Shown: positions 36,171 through 47,222 of the stretch, in pieces | Layout of the letters: every line of letters starts with the position of its first letter | Numbering within the stretch: the stretch's first letter is position 1 | Assembly (NCBI GenBank): GCA_902729315.2 | Contig: LR746272.1 | Span: 5,091,037-5,155,036 of the forward strand | Origin: Spirodela intermedia | Taxonomy: Eukaryota; Streptophyta; Magnoliopsida; Alismatales; Araceae | Length of the DNA stretch: 64,000 bases | Direction of reading: 5' to 3' | The notes under the pieces: generated by a model | The model's database searches: none | What the model was told of the DNA's origin: nothing | What the model saw: the letters and a program-made list of their open reading frames with translations, nothing else | Made by a program: the position numbers and the translations under genes

Positions 36171-39100
36171 AATAAAAAAAGAGGGACATGTTAACCAATC
36201 AGGCTTACAAATAAGTCGGAAGCACAGTCAAGCATAGCCACAAGCAAAGACTCAAGTGGCTAAGGATGGACTAATAGGGGGTATGTGTGCATCACTCCCC
36301 TTCCATGTCGCTGATGGCTAATTGAGCGTGGAGTAAAGAGTGGTTTGTACACATGTGAAGAAGGGACTCATTAATTCTCAAATCTCATATTATTATATAT
36401 TCATCTCAAAACTCAACGTATAATCGATGTGGAACTAAACTCTAGTCATACTTTTGTTAGAATATTTTCAATGATTTCAATATTAAAAATATCATTTATT
36501 TATAACAACGAGATACCATGATGACATCACTATATAAGGATATTTGAGTACTTATTTAACTCTATATCATGTAGATAGGCAACTGTCATGAGTTCAAATC
36601 TTACTAGAGCTAAAACTCATATTTTTTATCTGATTAAATTATGACTTTTATGTAAATCATTAGTGAAGGATTAAGCCTCTAAAATCACTTAATCATTAGT
36701 AAAAATCTCGTCAATACAATTCACCAAGTATCAATACTAAAGTTATTGAATGATTCATGATAAAATGATTATGAATCTATCGAATAAATCATCTTCAATT
36801 GATCGACGAACAAATCATTATCGGAAAGAGGACAATTAACTAGGAGACAAGTCGTCACCTTTTAAGAGCATACTAAATGTGATGAAAAGCCTCATCTTAT
36901 TGTGCAAACTTGAAGATGAAGCTCCCTAAGATGCACTCCACCTTCATCCAACTTATCTCTGTTGAGTGACAATCATCGGAGAGTTTCAAAGTCATCATTT
37001 TTCTATTCCACTGAGTGATATCTATTGGAGATGATTTGATGACCTATTTTGTATATTTTTAAACTTCACAAGAAGATCTAGATATTGCCCATGTCATCCT
37101 TGTCTAAGAAGACCCTTTGAAGTTGTGGACACTACATGACAATCCTCCTAAATAGTCAAGATTTTGACGCATCACTAACACATTGTCAACACATCACCAT
37201 TGTAATGGTAGAACTCAATTTTATTATTTTTTACCTAATTTAATTTTCACTATTATTTTCTAGACTTCAAAAAGAGATCTAGTAAATATTTGTGTTGTTC
37301 ATGTCTAAGGAGAGCTTTTGAGATTACAACATTATTTGATGATCCTCCTAAACTTACAGAATTTTAATGATTGTTATCACAAGCCTGAAACTCTACTTTT
37401 CTTGCTTTTAACTTTGATTTTTTTTAATATTTTTAGAGCTTTTATTAAATTATAATTGATATATATTATTAAAAATATTTCTAAATATATGAAAATTAAT
37501 TTCTAATTTTATAAATTTTAAATTTATGTGATTTATTATACCACAACTAAGTCTTGTCAATATGTAATTTCTCCTCAATGAAAGAAGCCACTAAGACATT
37601 ATTAAGGCGACAACCACATCAAAAGCAACTTAAAGACATGTATGTAAATTAACACAATCATATCAAGACTTTACTATGAGCATGAGGATGTGAGGGCTAA
37701 TATACTTTGACATGACTTAGTTATTTTTTATTAAATAGAGAAAATTTAAATTTTATAACATTAAAAAATACTTATTTTAAAATTTTAAAAGTACTTGAAA
37801 AAATATATTAAATATTATTTTATAAGAAGTTTAAAAAATAGTGAGAATTTTCTAGGTTGATCCTAGGAATATAAGATAATTTTATATACAATTTAAGATT
37901 TTTTGAGAGAATAAGATCTTCTATAATTTTTAGAAAAAAATTATTAACAATAAATGTATTTCAAAAAATTATAAAAAGAAATTTTGGGTGTTGATGTCAT
38001 GATAACATCAGCAACCCAATGAACAATGATTTAGGTAGAAATAGATTTTTGCCGAGTGATTAATGTGTAAATGATTATAAATAATTAAATTGATCAAATT
38101 GAGATTTGTAAATGTGAAAAGAATTGTAATTGATCAAAAAAAGTCTTAAAATTTAAATTCAAGCAAAACATCATAAATGTAAGGATTAAATTAATTTAAA
38201 ATATGTAAAATAGAGCTCCAAGATTACATCAAGAATCACATAAATTATGAACATTAGAAAAGATTATCATGTGATGTATATGGCCTCAAAGACTTGGACA
38301 TAGATAATATGGGCAATCTTTGAATCTTCTTAGAATAAGTGGTGTTGATGTGTCTCTGGCAACTATCATTTAATAAAATGGAAGTCTAGTGAAGATATGT
38401 ATTTGAGGGGTGTTTATGGCCTAAAAGGTTCTCTTTAGACATGTTCGATTTTGAGCACTCTTTTAATTCATGTTTAAAGTCTACAAGATAAAGATAGGTA
38501 GTAACTGCTCAAGAAGCTCTCTAAATTCACATTTAAAGTTCAAAGGATTTGTCTTAAGTGGTTGTCACTTGGTAGACTGAAAATTTGGTGGCAACGGGTT
38601 CTTTGGCAGCTATAGCTAGGTGGAGCTGAGTTGAATAGAGGTAAAGTATATCTTATGAAACTACATCCTCTGGTTTGCATAGTAAGAGGATGCTCTTTAT
38701 TACATTTGATATACTCTTAAGAGATTGTGATAGATTTCTCAGTTGATTGCCTTATTCTCAACAAAGCTTGTTCATTGACCAACAAGAGATTATTTCCTTG
38801 ATGAATTTATGATCTTTTATTTAGAATTTCTCGTCAATTATTAATAATGATGCTAAATTATCATTAACGAAGATTCTATTGATGATCAAGTGCTTTTGGT
38901 GGCTTGATTGTTGACTGGTGTTCTATAAAAAAAAAACGAAGAAAATAGATAAAAATCGTAATTTTTGACATTTATGAGATTTTAACCTTTGTTAGTCACT
39001 TAGCTATATGAGAGAGGGTTAAAATTTACCAAAATACCTTTTTCATGGCCTCATTTTAATTTGCAAATCGAGGATATTTTTGGCCAAAAATTACTGACAT

Positions 39101-39620
39101 GTTGTGACAGAATTTTTAGTCTCAAATTAGTTTTATCTAGATGTTTAAGATGCATATATCTTTATACCCCCTCTAGAATTAAGTTCCCTCTCCCAAAATC
39201 ATAATGACTAGGAAACCCTAAGGAGAGGGCCCTATGAAATTAGGTGCTCCACACCTTCATACATGTGTGTATGAACACTCCTTGACCCACACCTGATTGA
39301 CTCCTAGTGATGTGGAAGGAGAGTGACACACACTACTTTGCATTGTTTCCTTAACCACTTGAGCCCAACTTGTGGCTCCTTTAATATGGGTCTACCCACT
39401 CAAGTGCAATGTCTCCCTTAAGGAGAGGGCCCTATGAAATCAAGTGGTCCGCACCCACATACATGTGTGTATGAACACTCCTTGACTCCCACTTGATTGA
39501 CTCCTAGTGATGTGGAAGGAGAGTGACACACTACTTTGTATTGGTTCCTTAACCACTTGAGCCCAACTTGTGGCTCCCTTAATTTGGGTCTACCCACTTA
39601 AGTGCAATGTCTCCCCCCCT
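36170..39620. repeat. about 3.4 kb imperfect inverted repeat (foldback element)
   Basis: The left part (36.17 to about 37.4 kb) matches, as reverse complement, the right part (about 38.2 to 39.62 kb). Matched pairs in mirrored order: 36.23-36.36 with 39.25-39.38 (GACATGGAAGGGGAGTG against GATGTGGAAGGAGAGTG); 36.70-36.83 with 38.77-38.92; 36.83-36.93 with 38.65-38.75 (GTTTGCACAATAAGATGAGG against GTTTGCATAGTAAGAGGATG); 37.06-37.10 with 38.30-38.34. The positions sum to about 75.4-75.6 kb, giving a centre near 37.7 kb. No transposase frame is visible. It may be a foldback or Mutator-type non-autonomous element, or an inverted duplication. Confidence 0.7.
39220..39615. repeat. 200-bp tandem duplication in the right arm of the inverted repeat
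   Basis: Sequence starting AAGGAGAGGGCCCTATGAAA at 39220 recurs at 39420, with high identity through ACTTGAGCCCAACTTGTGGC and up to GTGCAATGTCTCCC. The unit is 200 bp and the second copy ends near 39615. The left arm of the inverted repeat carries only one counterpart, so the tandem copy is younger than the inverted repeat. Confidence 0.9.
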
Positions 39621-41030
39621 CCCTCCTCGAGTTAACTACTAAGTGATGGCTGGCTAGCAGGTCTCTATTTTTTTATATATATTTTTTATATTTTTTAACT
39701 TAAAAAATGAATATACAAATCATATAAATTACATAATTATCTAAAAATTCACATTAGCCACATAAAAAATTATTTTACAAAATTAACATAGATATAAAAC
39801 TATTTATCATAAATTTATATGTAAAACATATTATTAACTGATTATTAACTCATTATAATTAATACTTATTAGACATCATATCTTACTTGTGAACAACTTT
39901 GAAGGCATGTACTTCTTCATCTCAATGTAAGTAACCATCTTTCCTTATTATCATAGACTCTTTATCATATGCAAAATATTAATTTAATATACTTTATCAT
40001 ATGTAGAATATTTATTATCAAGACCATTCTAAATCTTTATGAACATTGTCTTCAAAAATTATATTGATGAATTTATTGTAGTATATATATAGATGTCACT
40101 TTGAAATAAATTCATGAGTAGAGAACTATGTGAGGTGTCTATAATATATGTTCAAAAAGTATGTAAGACAATGTGAGCTGTGTGTGCTAGAATGAATTAT
40201 ATTTCTTACTCATGCCATTGTGTAAGGTGCCATATGGGTAAATTAGTAAAGGTCTGCATCATTGACGATTGATAAATGCCTAGTTGTCTAACAAAATTGA
40301 GGTTGCTCTTCTACTTAACTATATGAAATTTATGCATGACTATTTCAAGTTTGTGGTCCTCATAATGTATCTTTTAATGAAGGGTGTGAGGTAGCATTAG
40401 AGTGTTAATATTTATTCAAGAGCTTAAAGTGTGCCATCACAATTGAACTAATATATAGATGTTGGATTGTTGTTAACCCTTTAATGTATACACAAATGTT
40501 TTCAATTCTATCAATTTATAATATAATGTTGTTGAAGGGATGTTTGATGCCTTATGAGAGTCGAAGTTGCATGAGATGGAATACTATTCAAAGGATTCAT
40601 TATAATGAGATAATGGTGGTATTCTATTACCTTTGAGTGTGGCAGAGTAATTCATTAGTATCAAGGGAATACTATTCAAAAACACTCTTCAAAGGGATCC
40701 TATTGTAAAAAAGAGTAGGACATTAATTGTGAAGAAGAGTAAGACATCAACTATTGGGCCAATTACCAAATTGATGTTGAGATGCTAGTTGATGCCTTAG
40801 TGTTTATGCTCCCTTTATAGAAATGGTGATCTCAATCTTACTGAAAGAGGTCATCTTCTCATTTTTGCTCATCTCCCTACTTTAAAGAATGTGCTTTACT
40901 CTTTTTACTTGTGTCACAATGTTGGCAAGCTAATTGAATGTCAAGGGGCATAAATGATCTAGTTGCACAAGCAAATAGCATGAGTAAGGGCTACCTATAT
41001 TACCAAGGTGAGATGACCCCAAGACAAAGG
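39621..41030. other. AT-rich gene-poor DNA
   Basis: No gene is recognised. Local repeats of phrases such as GGGATACTATTCAAA (near 40581 and 40665) suggest decayed transposon sequence, but no family could be named. Confidence 0.4.
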
Positions 41031-41039
41031 CAACTAGTT

Positions 41040-41235
41040 CTGTTGTCGAGATGTACTTAATAACATGTATACCTTAAAAGTTTACATATATGTCCTCATG
41101 TACCTTTCATTTCATGTTACATCAGTGTGTCTAGAACTTTCTAGGGATCTGGTATAAATATTAGATTCCATTCTCCTTGTAAACAGTTTTTGATCAATAA
41201 AGTTAAGAGTTCTTCCACGAGTACTGGGCACCGTG
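41040..41235 (+). mobile_element. LTR-like fragment
   Basis: A TATAAATA box at about 41152 is followed, some 45 bases later, by TTGATCAATAAAG (a poly(A)-type signal) and AGAGTTCTTCC. This layout is usual for the 3' part of copia-type LTRs. No primer-binding site or polyprotein could be found next to it, so the call is tentative. Confidence 0.35.
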
Positions 41236-41649
41236 TGTTATCTCGACTACAGGTTCCAAGTGAGGATCCATACCACCAGCATGAGTACGACAAGATGTCT
41301 ACAAGGTGCACAGTGCACACAAAAGCACAAGCATGGAACAATGTGTGCAGCATATGTGGTGCGTTCAGAGGCACAAGGCAGCATTAGTGCAGTATGTATG
41401 AGTGGCATAATTCAGTGCAAATGAGTGAGACTTGTGGGGGGAATCATGCTGAGTCAAGGTAAGGATCACAAGAAGCTGTTAACCTTAGCAGTGCAGCAAG
41501 TGTGCAAGGACATGCTGAGGAAGAGGCTGAGTGGTGGGCACTTGGAACCAACCAGCCAGTCTAATCTGCACTCAAGCTTTGCTGAAGAGGTTACCCATGA
41601 CCCAGGTTAACAACACTGACAGAAGTCTAATAACCAGGGTTAGTGGAGC
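41236..41649. other. spacer downstream of the Myb/SANT-like gene
   Basis: Purine-rich sequence with many GCACAAG/GTGCAG phrases. Short frames run through it without any recognisable protein. It may be the internal part of the LTR-like element next to it. Confidence 0.3.
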
Positions 41650-42649
41650 CTAACCACCCTTATGGCCGTAGACGATGCTGCGCAGCCAGGCTGAGCGCAC
41701 ACGTGGATCCAAGGCAACAAAGAATTCTCTCTCCGTTGTGTCCCGGAGGACCCGCAGAGCCCCCAAGTAAAGATTACCACCCATCTCCACATCCTCTATG
41801 TGGTCGAGCAGCCTGATCACATCTGCAGCTGAGGGGGGCTGGGGTGGAGACCCAGGGGTCACTGCTGGCGCACCAGTGACTTGGGCCTGGGCACCATTGG
41901 CGGCTCTGAACTTCTTCCTCCTGCGCCAGTGGGCATCGGGTGGAGAGTGGCGTCTGGTTTGACTCCTAGATGGCTCCTCTGACAGCACCTCCTCATTCTC
42001 TGGCCGTGCATCTGATGGTTCAAATGTTTCCATCGAGTATGATCCTTCGAACTGGTCTGTCACTGGCAGCAGCTTCACTGGAGCCCCATCTACGTCAGGC
42101 TCACTTGAACAGTAGGTCTCCCCATCGGCAGCTGCTGTTCCTTTGAAGAGCTCATCCAGGTCGTCTTCATAAAGGAGAGGCCTCGTCAGGAACTGCTTGG
42201 CCTGCTTGTGGCTCTGCACAAGGATATCACAGAGAGAGAGAGAGAGGGAGAGAGAGAGAGAGAGAGTCAGAAACCAACCATAAAAAAAGAGGAGCTCATT
42301 GCCTGATTCCACTGACCTTGCAGTACTCCTCCCAGGTCTGGGGGTCGCAGTCTATCGTCTGCAAGACAGGGTCCCACCCCCAGCCATTCGTCCGGTTGAC
42401 CAGGCTCTTCCACTCCCTCCAGCTATCCCTCATGACAGCATAGAGGTTCTTGAATTGACCCTTGACATACTTTGTCCCGTTCAGGTCGTTGAATCTCTCT
42501 GTGACATTGACCCAGCCTGATCGGTTGAAGCTGGTGGTCGGTCGGTTGCCCTTGTGCACTTCGTCCAGGCAGATGTCAATGAAGGCCTTCTTGTACTCAT
42601 CCGTCCAGTTAGCCTTGCACTGGAGGGAGAGCTTGCCCTTCAGTCCCAT
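41650..42649 (-). CDS. Myb/SANT-like DNA-binding domain protein (L10-interacting MYB type)
   Basis: Two exons, 42649-42317 and 42213-41650, give 298 residues. The N-terminal domain (KANWTDEYKKAFIDICLDEV, then FNRSGWVNVTERFND, then KGQFKNLYAVMRDSWREWK, then TWEEYCK) is the Myb/SANT-like trihelix-type fold found in plant L10-interacting MYB proteins and in the accessory protein of PIF/Harbinger transposons. The linker is acidic, then has a basic patch (HWRRRKKFR). The C-terminal block (IRLLDHIEDVEMGGNLYLGA, REFFVALDP, WLRSIVYGHK) is also typical of the group. An acceptor (TTTCCAG) directly precedes ATG 42649, so a 5' UTR intron or upstream coding exon exists. The intron carries a GA microsatellite. 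DNA binding is inferred; no transposase neighbour is seen. Confidence 0.82.
42231..42266. repeat. (AG)n microsatellite in the Myb/SANT-like intron
   Basis: An AG tract with one GGG interruption fills about a third of the 103-nt intron (42214-42316), close to the branch/acceptor side of the minus-strand transcript. Confidence 0.88.
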
Positions 42650-43445
42650 CTGGAAACATGATGAGCAGAAAGTCAACAGAGATTCTCTTCTTTGAGCAGC
42701 GGCATCTGATAGATAATCAGTCAACTAGTCCCCAGAACTGAAGCATGGCTCCTGAAGCCGAGCCCAATTGTACTCTCTGAACTCTTCTTGGGATCTGCAT
42801 TCACAGTCCAGGCCCCAGAAAAGAAAACTTTGGAACCAGAAGTAACTGGTCATCATGCCTTCCATTGAAGGGGATGCTTTTGTTCATGGTTTGATGCAGG
42901 TTTTGATCACCATGACGAGTTACTAGCAATAAATAGTAAAATAAAGTGAACAAAGATGACGCAAGTTCAAACATTAGAAACTAAGAACTCCAACAGGCCA
43001 AGTAAATATCAGTTTTTGGGCATTCACTAGTGATTATACTGAATCTGATGAGCGGATTTGTTCTATTTGCACAAACAGATTGGACTTCACGAGGAGCTTC
43101 ACACTGGATAAACATACAAGTTAATCACGACAACCCACCACAAACTTCCATTTCAGCATATAATAATCTTGCTAAACCAAACTAAAAGGCAAAATCAATG
43201 AATATGATTGGTGGGGGGGGGGGCAAATGTAGAATTTTTTCATCCACGTACTTAAACGTTCTATTCGGGATCTATGTATCCATCAAAGAGACAGAATGAA
43301 AGCTCCTGAGATGAGTTATGCATAAAGATTTTCTCTGCTCTTCCATGTTCATGAGGGTCCAGCGATGAATCTCACATCTTAACCCTCTGGATGCATGAAT
43401 TGGTTTTTAGAAAAGTAGAATGAAGAACCACCATTGATCAAGTGT

Positions 43446-44164
43446 TCAAAGAAGACAGGACCCAGAGGCCTTGAAGCAGGATAGCTTCACCTGCAGAATA
43501 GAAACATCTTCTACATTCTTTGACGACTAAGAATCGAATAAATCAGAGGGAAATTAGGAACACAGTCACCCATTGTGAAATGGGAATCCAAGAGGCTTTA
43601 ATGGGGGACCAAATGTGATCCGAGAAAAGAGGCCACTGCGGCTAAAGAGTTTATGATCAGGCTACGTTCGTACTCTACAAGCAGAACCAGAGGAGAATCA
43701 GACATCCCGCGTTCTACGCAGGGAACGCATCTGGCTCCAGAGCTACGCCCTTAGATGAGTCTTGTGCTCGTCAGATCATCCACAAGTGTCGGCCCCAACA
43801 CCGGTAGACATGGCATGGAGAAGCATCTAGGACGATTATTACTAGTGAATTTAGCTAGCAACCGAGAGAAACAATGAGACCGAACCTTGCAGCACTGCCG
43901 ACAGCCGGTCATCCGAGAGAGCAACATCTGGTTCTCGTGCTCCAGAAGCTGATATTTCGGTAACAGATCGTCAGGATTCTGCGCACATTAAGGGAAGCAC
44001 GGACGGAGCAAGGGGTTCAAGATCCCTAGGTTTCCCACCTGCAGACGTCTCTTCAGGGACCTCACTTGTTTCATCATGGCAGCGACTGCGTGCTGGCCAT
44101 CGGGTTTGTCCGTTGACGCGTCCGGCTGCTCCCCCCGGCTGTCTTCCATGGAGGTGGACGCCAT
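43446..44164 (-). CDS. small coiled-coil protein, family not recognised
   Basis: Exons 44164-44039, 43978-43886 and 43490-43446 give an 87-residue product. It starts MASTSMEDSRGEQPDAS, has a charged heptad-like segment (MMKQVRSLKRRLQNPDDLLP, then KYQLLEHENQMLLSRM) and a Cys pair (GCRQCCK), and ends SGSCLL. All introns are phase 0. The frame also stays open upstream of 44164, through an Ala-rich stretch to another ATG (MPRRIGF), so the start may be further 5'. An alternative is that the first two exons splice instead to 42649 and supply an N-terminal coiled coil to the Myb/SANT-like protein; the phase fits. Function is unknown. Confidence 0.5.
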
Positions 44165-44738
44165 GGCGGCCGCCGCCCACGCCGCCGCCGCCGTCGATGC
44201 GCCGCCAGCGGCAAAAGGAAACCCGATTCTCCTCGGCATCCGCTTCCGCGACCAAGCGAGTACTGGGCTTTGACTACTGGACCGCGTGGCTCCCACCGCC
44301 CCCACACACGGGCCGGGCCGGTCCGGGCTGGGCCCAGCACCCATTAAAAAGCCCATACTTGGCCTAGGGAAGAAGAGAAGCCCATCCGATTCCCCATTTA
44401 ACCAAAATGAAAATAATATATATTTTTAATTATCTACCGGGGCGTCATTTCGGGATTTTTTTTGGAAAAATAAAATAAAAAATGAAAATCGTCATCGGGC
44501 TTTTTTTATTTTATAATTATCGGATACCGTTTGAGTCTGCGGAGTGTCAACGTGAGCCGAGAAGGGATCCACTAGACTGTCCGACCTTGGCTACGGAGTC
44601 TATCCACCCGATTGCCCGATGGTCCCGACAAGATCCGAGAGATCATACCGTAAAACCCTAGTAGTATAAGAACCGGAACGATCGCCCTCCCGAGCGGCGG
44701 AGGCCGCAGCGGCGGACGAGAAGAAGAACAGGGAGAAG
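44165..44738. promoter_or_regulatory. shared promoter between the coiled-coil gene (-) and RPL15 (+)
   Basis: The 574-bp gap between two divergent start codons contains a dense GGCC/GGGCC group (44290-44400, including GGGCTGGGCCCAGC and several GCCCAT) and a telo-box AAACCCTA at 44653-44660. Site II plus telo-box is the classic pairing in plant ribosomal-protein promoters, so at least the RPL15 side is well explained. An AT-rich stretch (44.40-44.52 kb) separates the two halves. Confidence 0.7.
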
Positions 44739-47222
44739 ATGGGTGAGCGATTCCCAGTCCTGGCGCTCCGTTTCTAGTTTCGTCTAGTGGATCTGTTCCT
44801 CCCTCTATTTTTTCCTTTGTGGGTTAGATCTGTGGTTGTGGTTTGAGGTTTCGCCTCTCTTGTGGATCTGCAGGCGCGTACACGTACGTGTCGGAGCTAT
44901 GGAGGAAGAAGCAGAGCGACGTCATGCGGTTCCTTCTCCGTGTGCGCTGTTGGGAGTATCGGCAGATGCCAGCCATCGTCCGGGTCACCCGTCCCACCCG
45001 GCCCGACAAGGCCCGCCGCCTCGGCTACAAGGCCAAGCAGGTTAGGTTTCAGTGACGGTCTGTTTTCTTTTCTAATGCATCATTAGGTTGTAGCATTTCT
45101 GGTTGCCTATCGTGGTCGATTGACACGCGAAATCCCATTGATTCTGTCTCGCGCTCTATTTGATCTTAACCTGTACCATGAACCCTCGCTTAATGATCCT
45201 TTAAACTCTGTCAGATTCCTATTATAGGGCCTCGTTCTTCACTTACGATGATGAGAAACGCGTATATGAGCACTTTATCTAGGAGGTTCTCGTTCGATAT
45301 TTATCCCGTTTAATTCATTTAGATATCTATGGAGCCAGTTATGCATTCTTGCGATGTTTTTTCTTTCTTTCATATACATATAAGCGACCATGTTAATTTA
45401 GCAAGTCGACCCTGTTACTGCTTTATCAGGTTATCTCATTAACCTCATCGTGTTTTTCTCATTCTATGTTGGTCTTGAGTGTTGGAAAGGGCGTCTTCCC
45501 GTCAGTTTTATTCTGTGTCTCACGATTATCAGACTCCTGAATGGGTGCTTAATAGCTTAGGTTGATGATTCATATCAACTGGAGTTGTTGCTATTTCCGG
45601 TCATTTCAACCATTGAACCAGCGGTTTTCATCATCTTCCTCATCTTTTTCTTCTTTGCATGATTCATATATGTAGTGGTCTTTCAATGACTAACACTTGA
45701 CGCATATTTGTGCTTATGAAATATTATCTAGTGGAGATGGATTACAATCAGATCTTGGGACGCGGAAATTGTTTTGATAACGCTTTATTCATACTAGTTG
45801 AAGACATCTGAAACACTTTCGGAAACGAACAAACTCAGATATATTTAGATCCATAGCATCCAGCTCTTTCTTCTGTCATTAAAATTTTAGTGGTGACTAC
45901 AATCAGATTAGTGTTATCACTGAAAATCAAAAAACACTTAAATGGAAGGCGTGTTTCCACAAGGAGAATTCCGGCAATTGATTTTTCTGATTAGTTGCAA
46001 TAATAATTTGGTTAGACTGATAAGATATGAATGATCATTAGAGGTGTTTCTTTCATCTTTAATTCTTACCCATCTCACCATTTTGTTCTTTTCACCAGTC
46101 GCTTTGTCTTGTTACTCCGAGTCGACTTCTTTCCTGCTTACCTTGCTCTTCTGCCTTCTAATTGTTCTATGTTTCGTGGCTCATCATCTAGTTAATACTC
46201 TGATTAATACTCGGCAATAGAAGGTATTAAAAAACCCCGACTGAATGAAATAAACATTTACTCATATGAACGATCTACATTGAAATAGAAGCAAGCCGAC
46301 TAACAAATTCATCAAAATTCACATTCCCGAGTCCATTTCAGCTTCTCTTATTTTTCTGACCCTGGTTTAAATTTTCTAGACTCATTCTTCTTGATGAGTA
46401 TCTGTGCTTTGTCCGACTGAATGGATCTGCCATTTCTTGAAATCTCTCCTGTTTCAAAATCGTTGCATACTGTATCTATGCCCCATTGCTCCGGTCATAG
46501 AATTAGATGAAATAAAATCCGAAAATGGATTTTTGTTCTAGAATGAAATCTTATTTGAACTGTCCGTACCTCAGCTTCTCTGTTTTTTTTTTCCTGACGC
46601 TGGTTTTAGTTATTTAAACCTATTCCTTTTGATGAGTACCTGCACTCTGTCCTCCCATGCTCATCTGCTCCTATCTTCCCGTAGGGCTACGTCATCTATC
46701 GTGTTCGCGTCAGGCGCGGTGGACGCAAGAGGCCAGTGCCGAAAGGTATCGTGTATGGTAAGCCCAAGCACCAGGGTATCACCCAGTTGAAGTTCCAGAG
46801 AAACAAGAGATCAGTTGCAGAGGAGAGAGCTGGAAGGAGGCTGGGAGGCCTGAAGGTCCTCAACTCCTACTGGATCAACGAGGTCTGAGCTCCCACATGC
46901 CATGCCCACATTCTTCTTCTTCTTCTTCCTCCCACCGGCTGACATCTTCTTCCTCCTCCCCGGCCTTCTCTCTCAGGACTCAACGTACAAATATTTCGAG
47001 GTGATTCTCGTAGATGCTGCTCACAATGCCATTAGAAACGACCCGAGAATTAACTGGATCTGCAAGGGCGTCCACAAGCACCGTGAACTCCGGGGGTTGA
47101 CCTCTGCTGGGAAGAAGTACAGGGGCCTGCGTGGCAAGGGCCACCTGCACCACAAGGCCCGGCCCTCGAGGAGGGCCACCTGGAAGAGAAACCAGACCAA
47201 GTCCCTCCGCCGCTACCGTTGA
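44739..47222 (+). CDS. RPL15: 60S ribosomal protein L15 (eL15)
   Basis: Exons 44739-44742, 44874-45040, 46685-46882 and 46977-47222 join to exactly 204 residues, the usual eL15 length. The first exon holds only ATG plus one base. Signature stretches are [80 protein letters not shown] and [20 protein letters not shown]. eL15 is a core protein of the large ribosomal subunit. Intron 2 (45041-46684) is long and carries an 80-bp direct repeat. Intron 3 uses the donor GAG|GTCTGA, so read-through meets a stop at once. The upstream telo-box and site II elements fit coordinate ribosomal-protein expression. Confidence 0.97.
46333..46655. repeat. diverged direct repeat of about 80 bp in RPL15 intron 2
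   Basis: The order CAGCTTCTCT, TTTTTCTGAC, CTGGTTT, TTGATGAGTA, CTGTCC recurs at about 46340-46412 and 46572-46651. It is an old duplication about 235 bases apart, near the 3' end of the intron. Both copies contain a TTGATGAGTA box. Confidence 0.6.
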
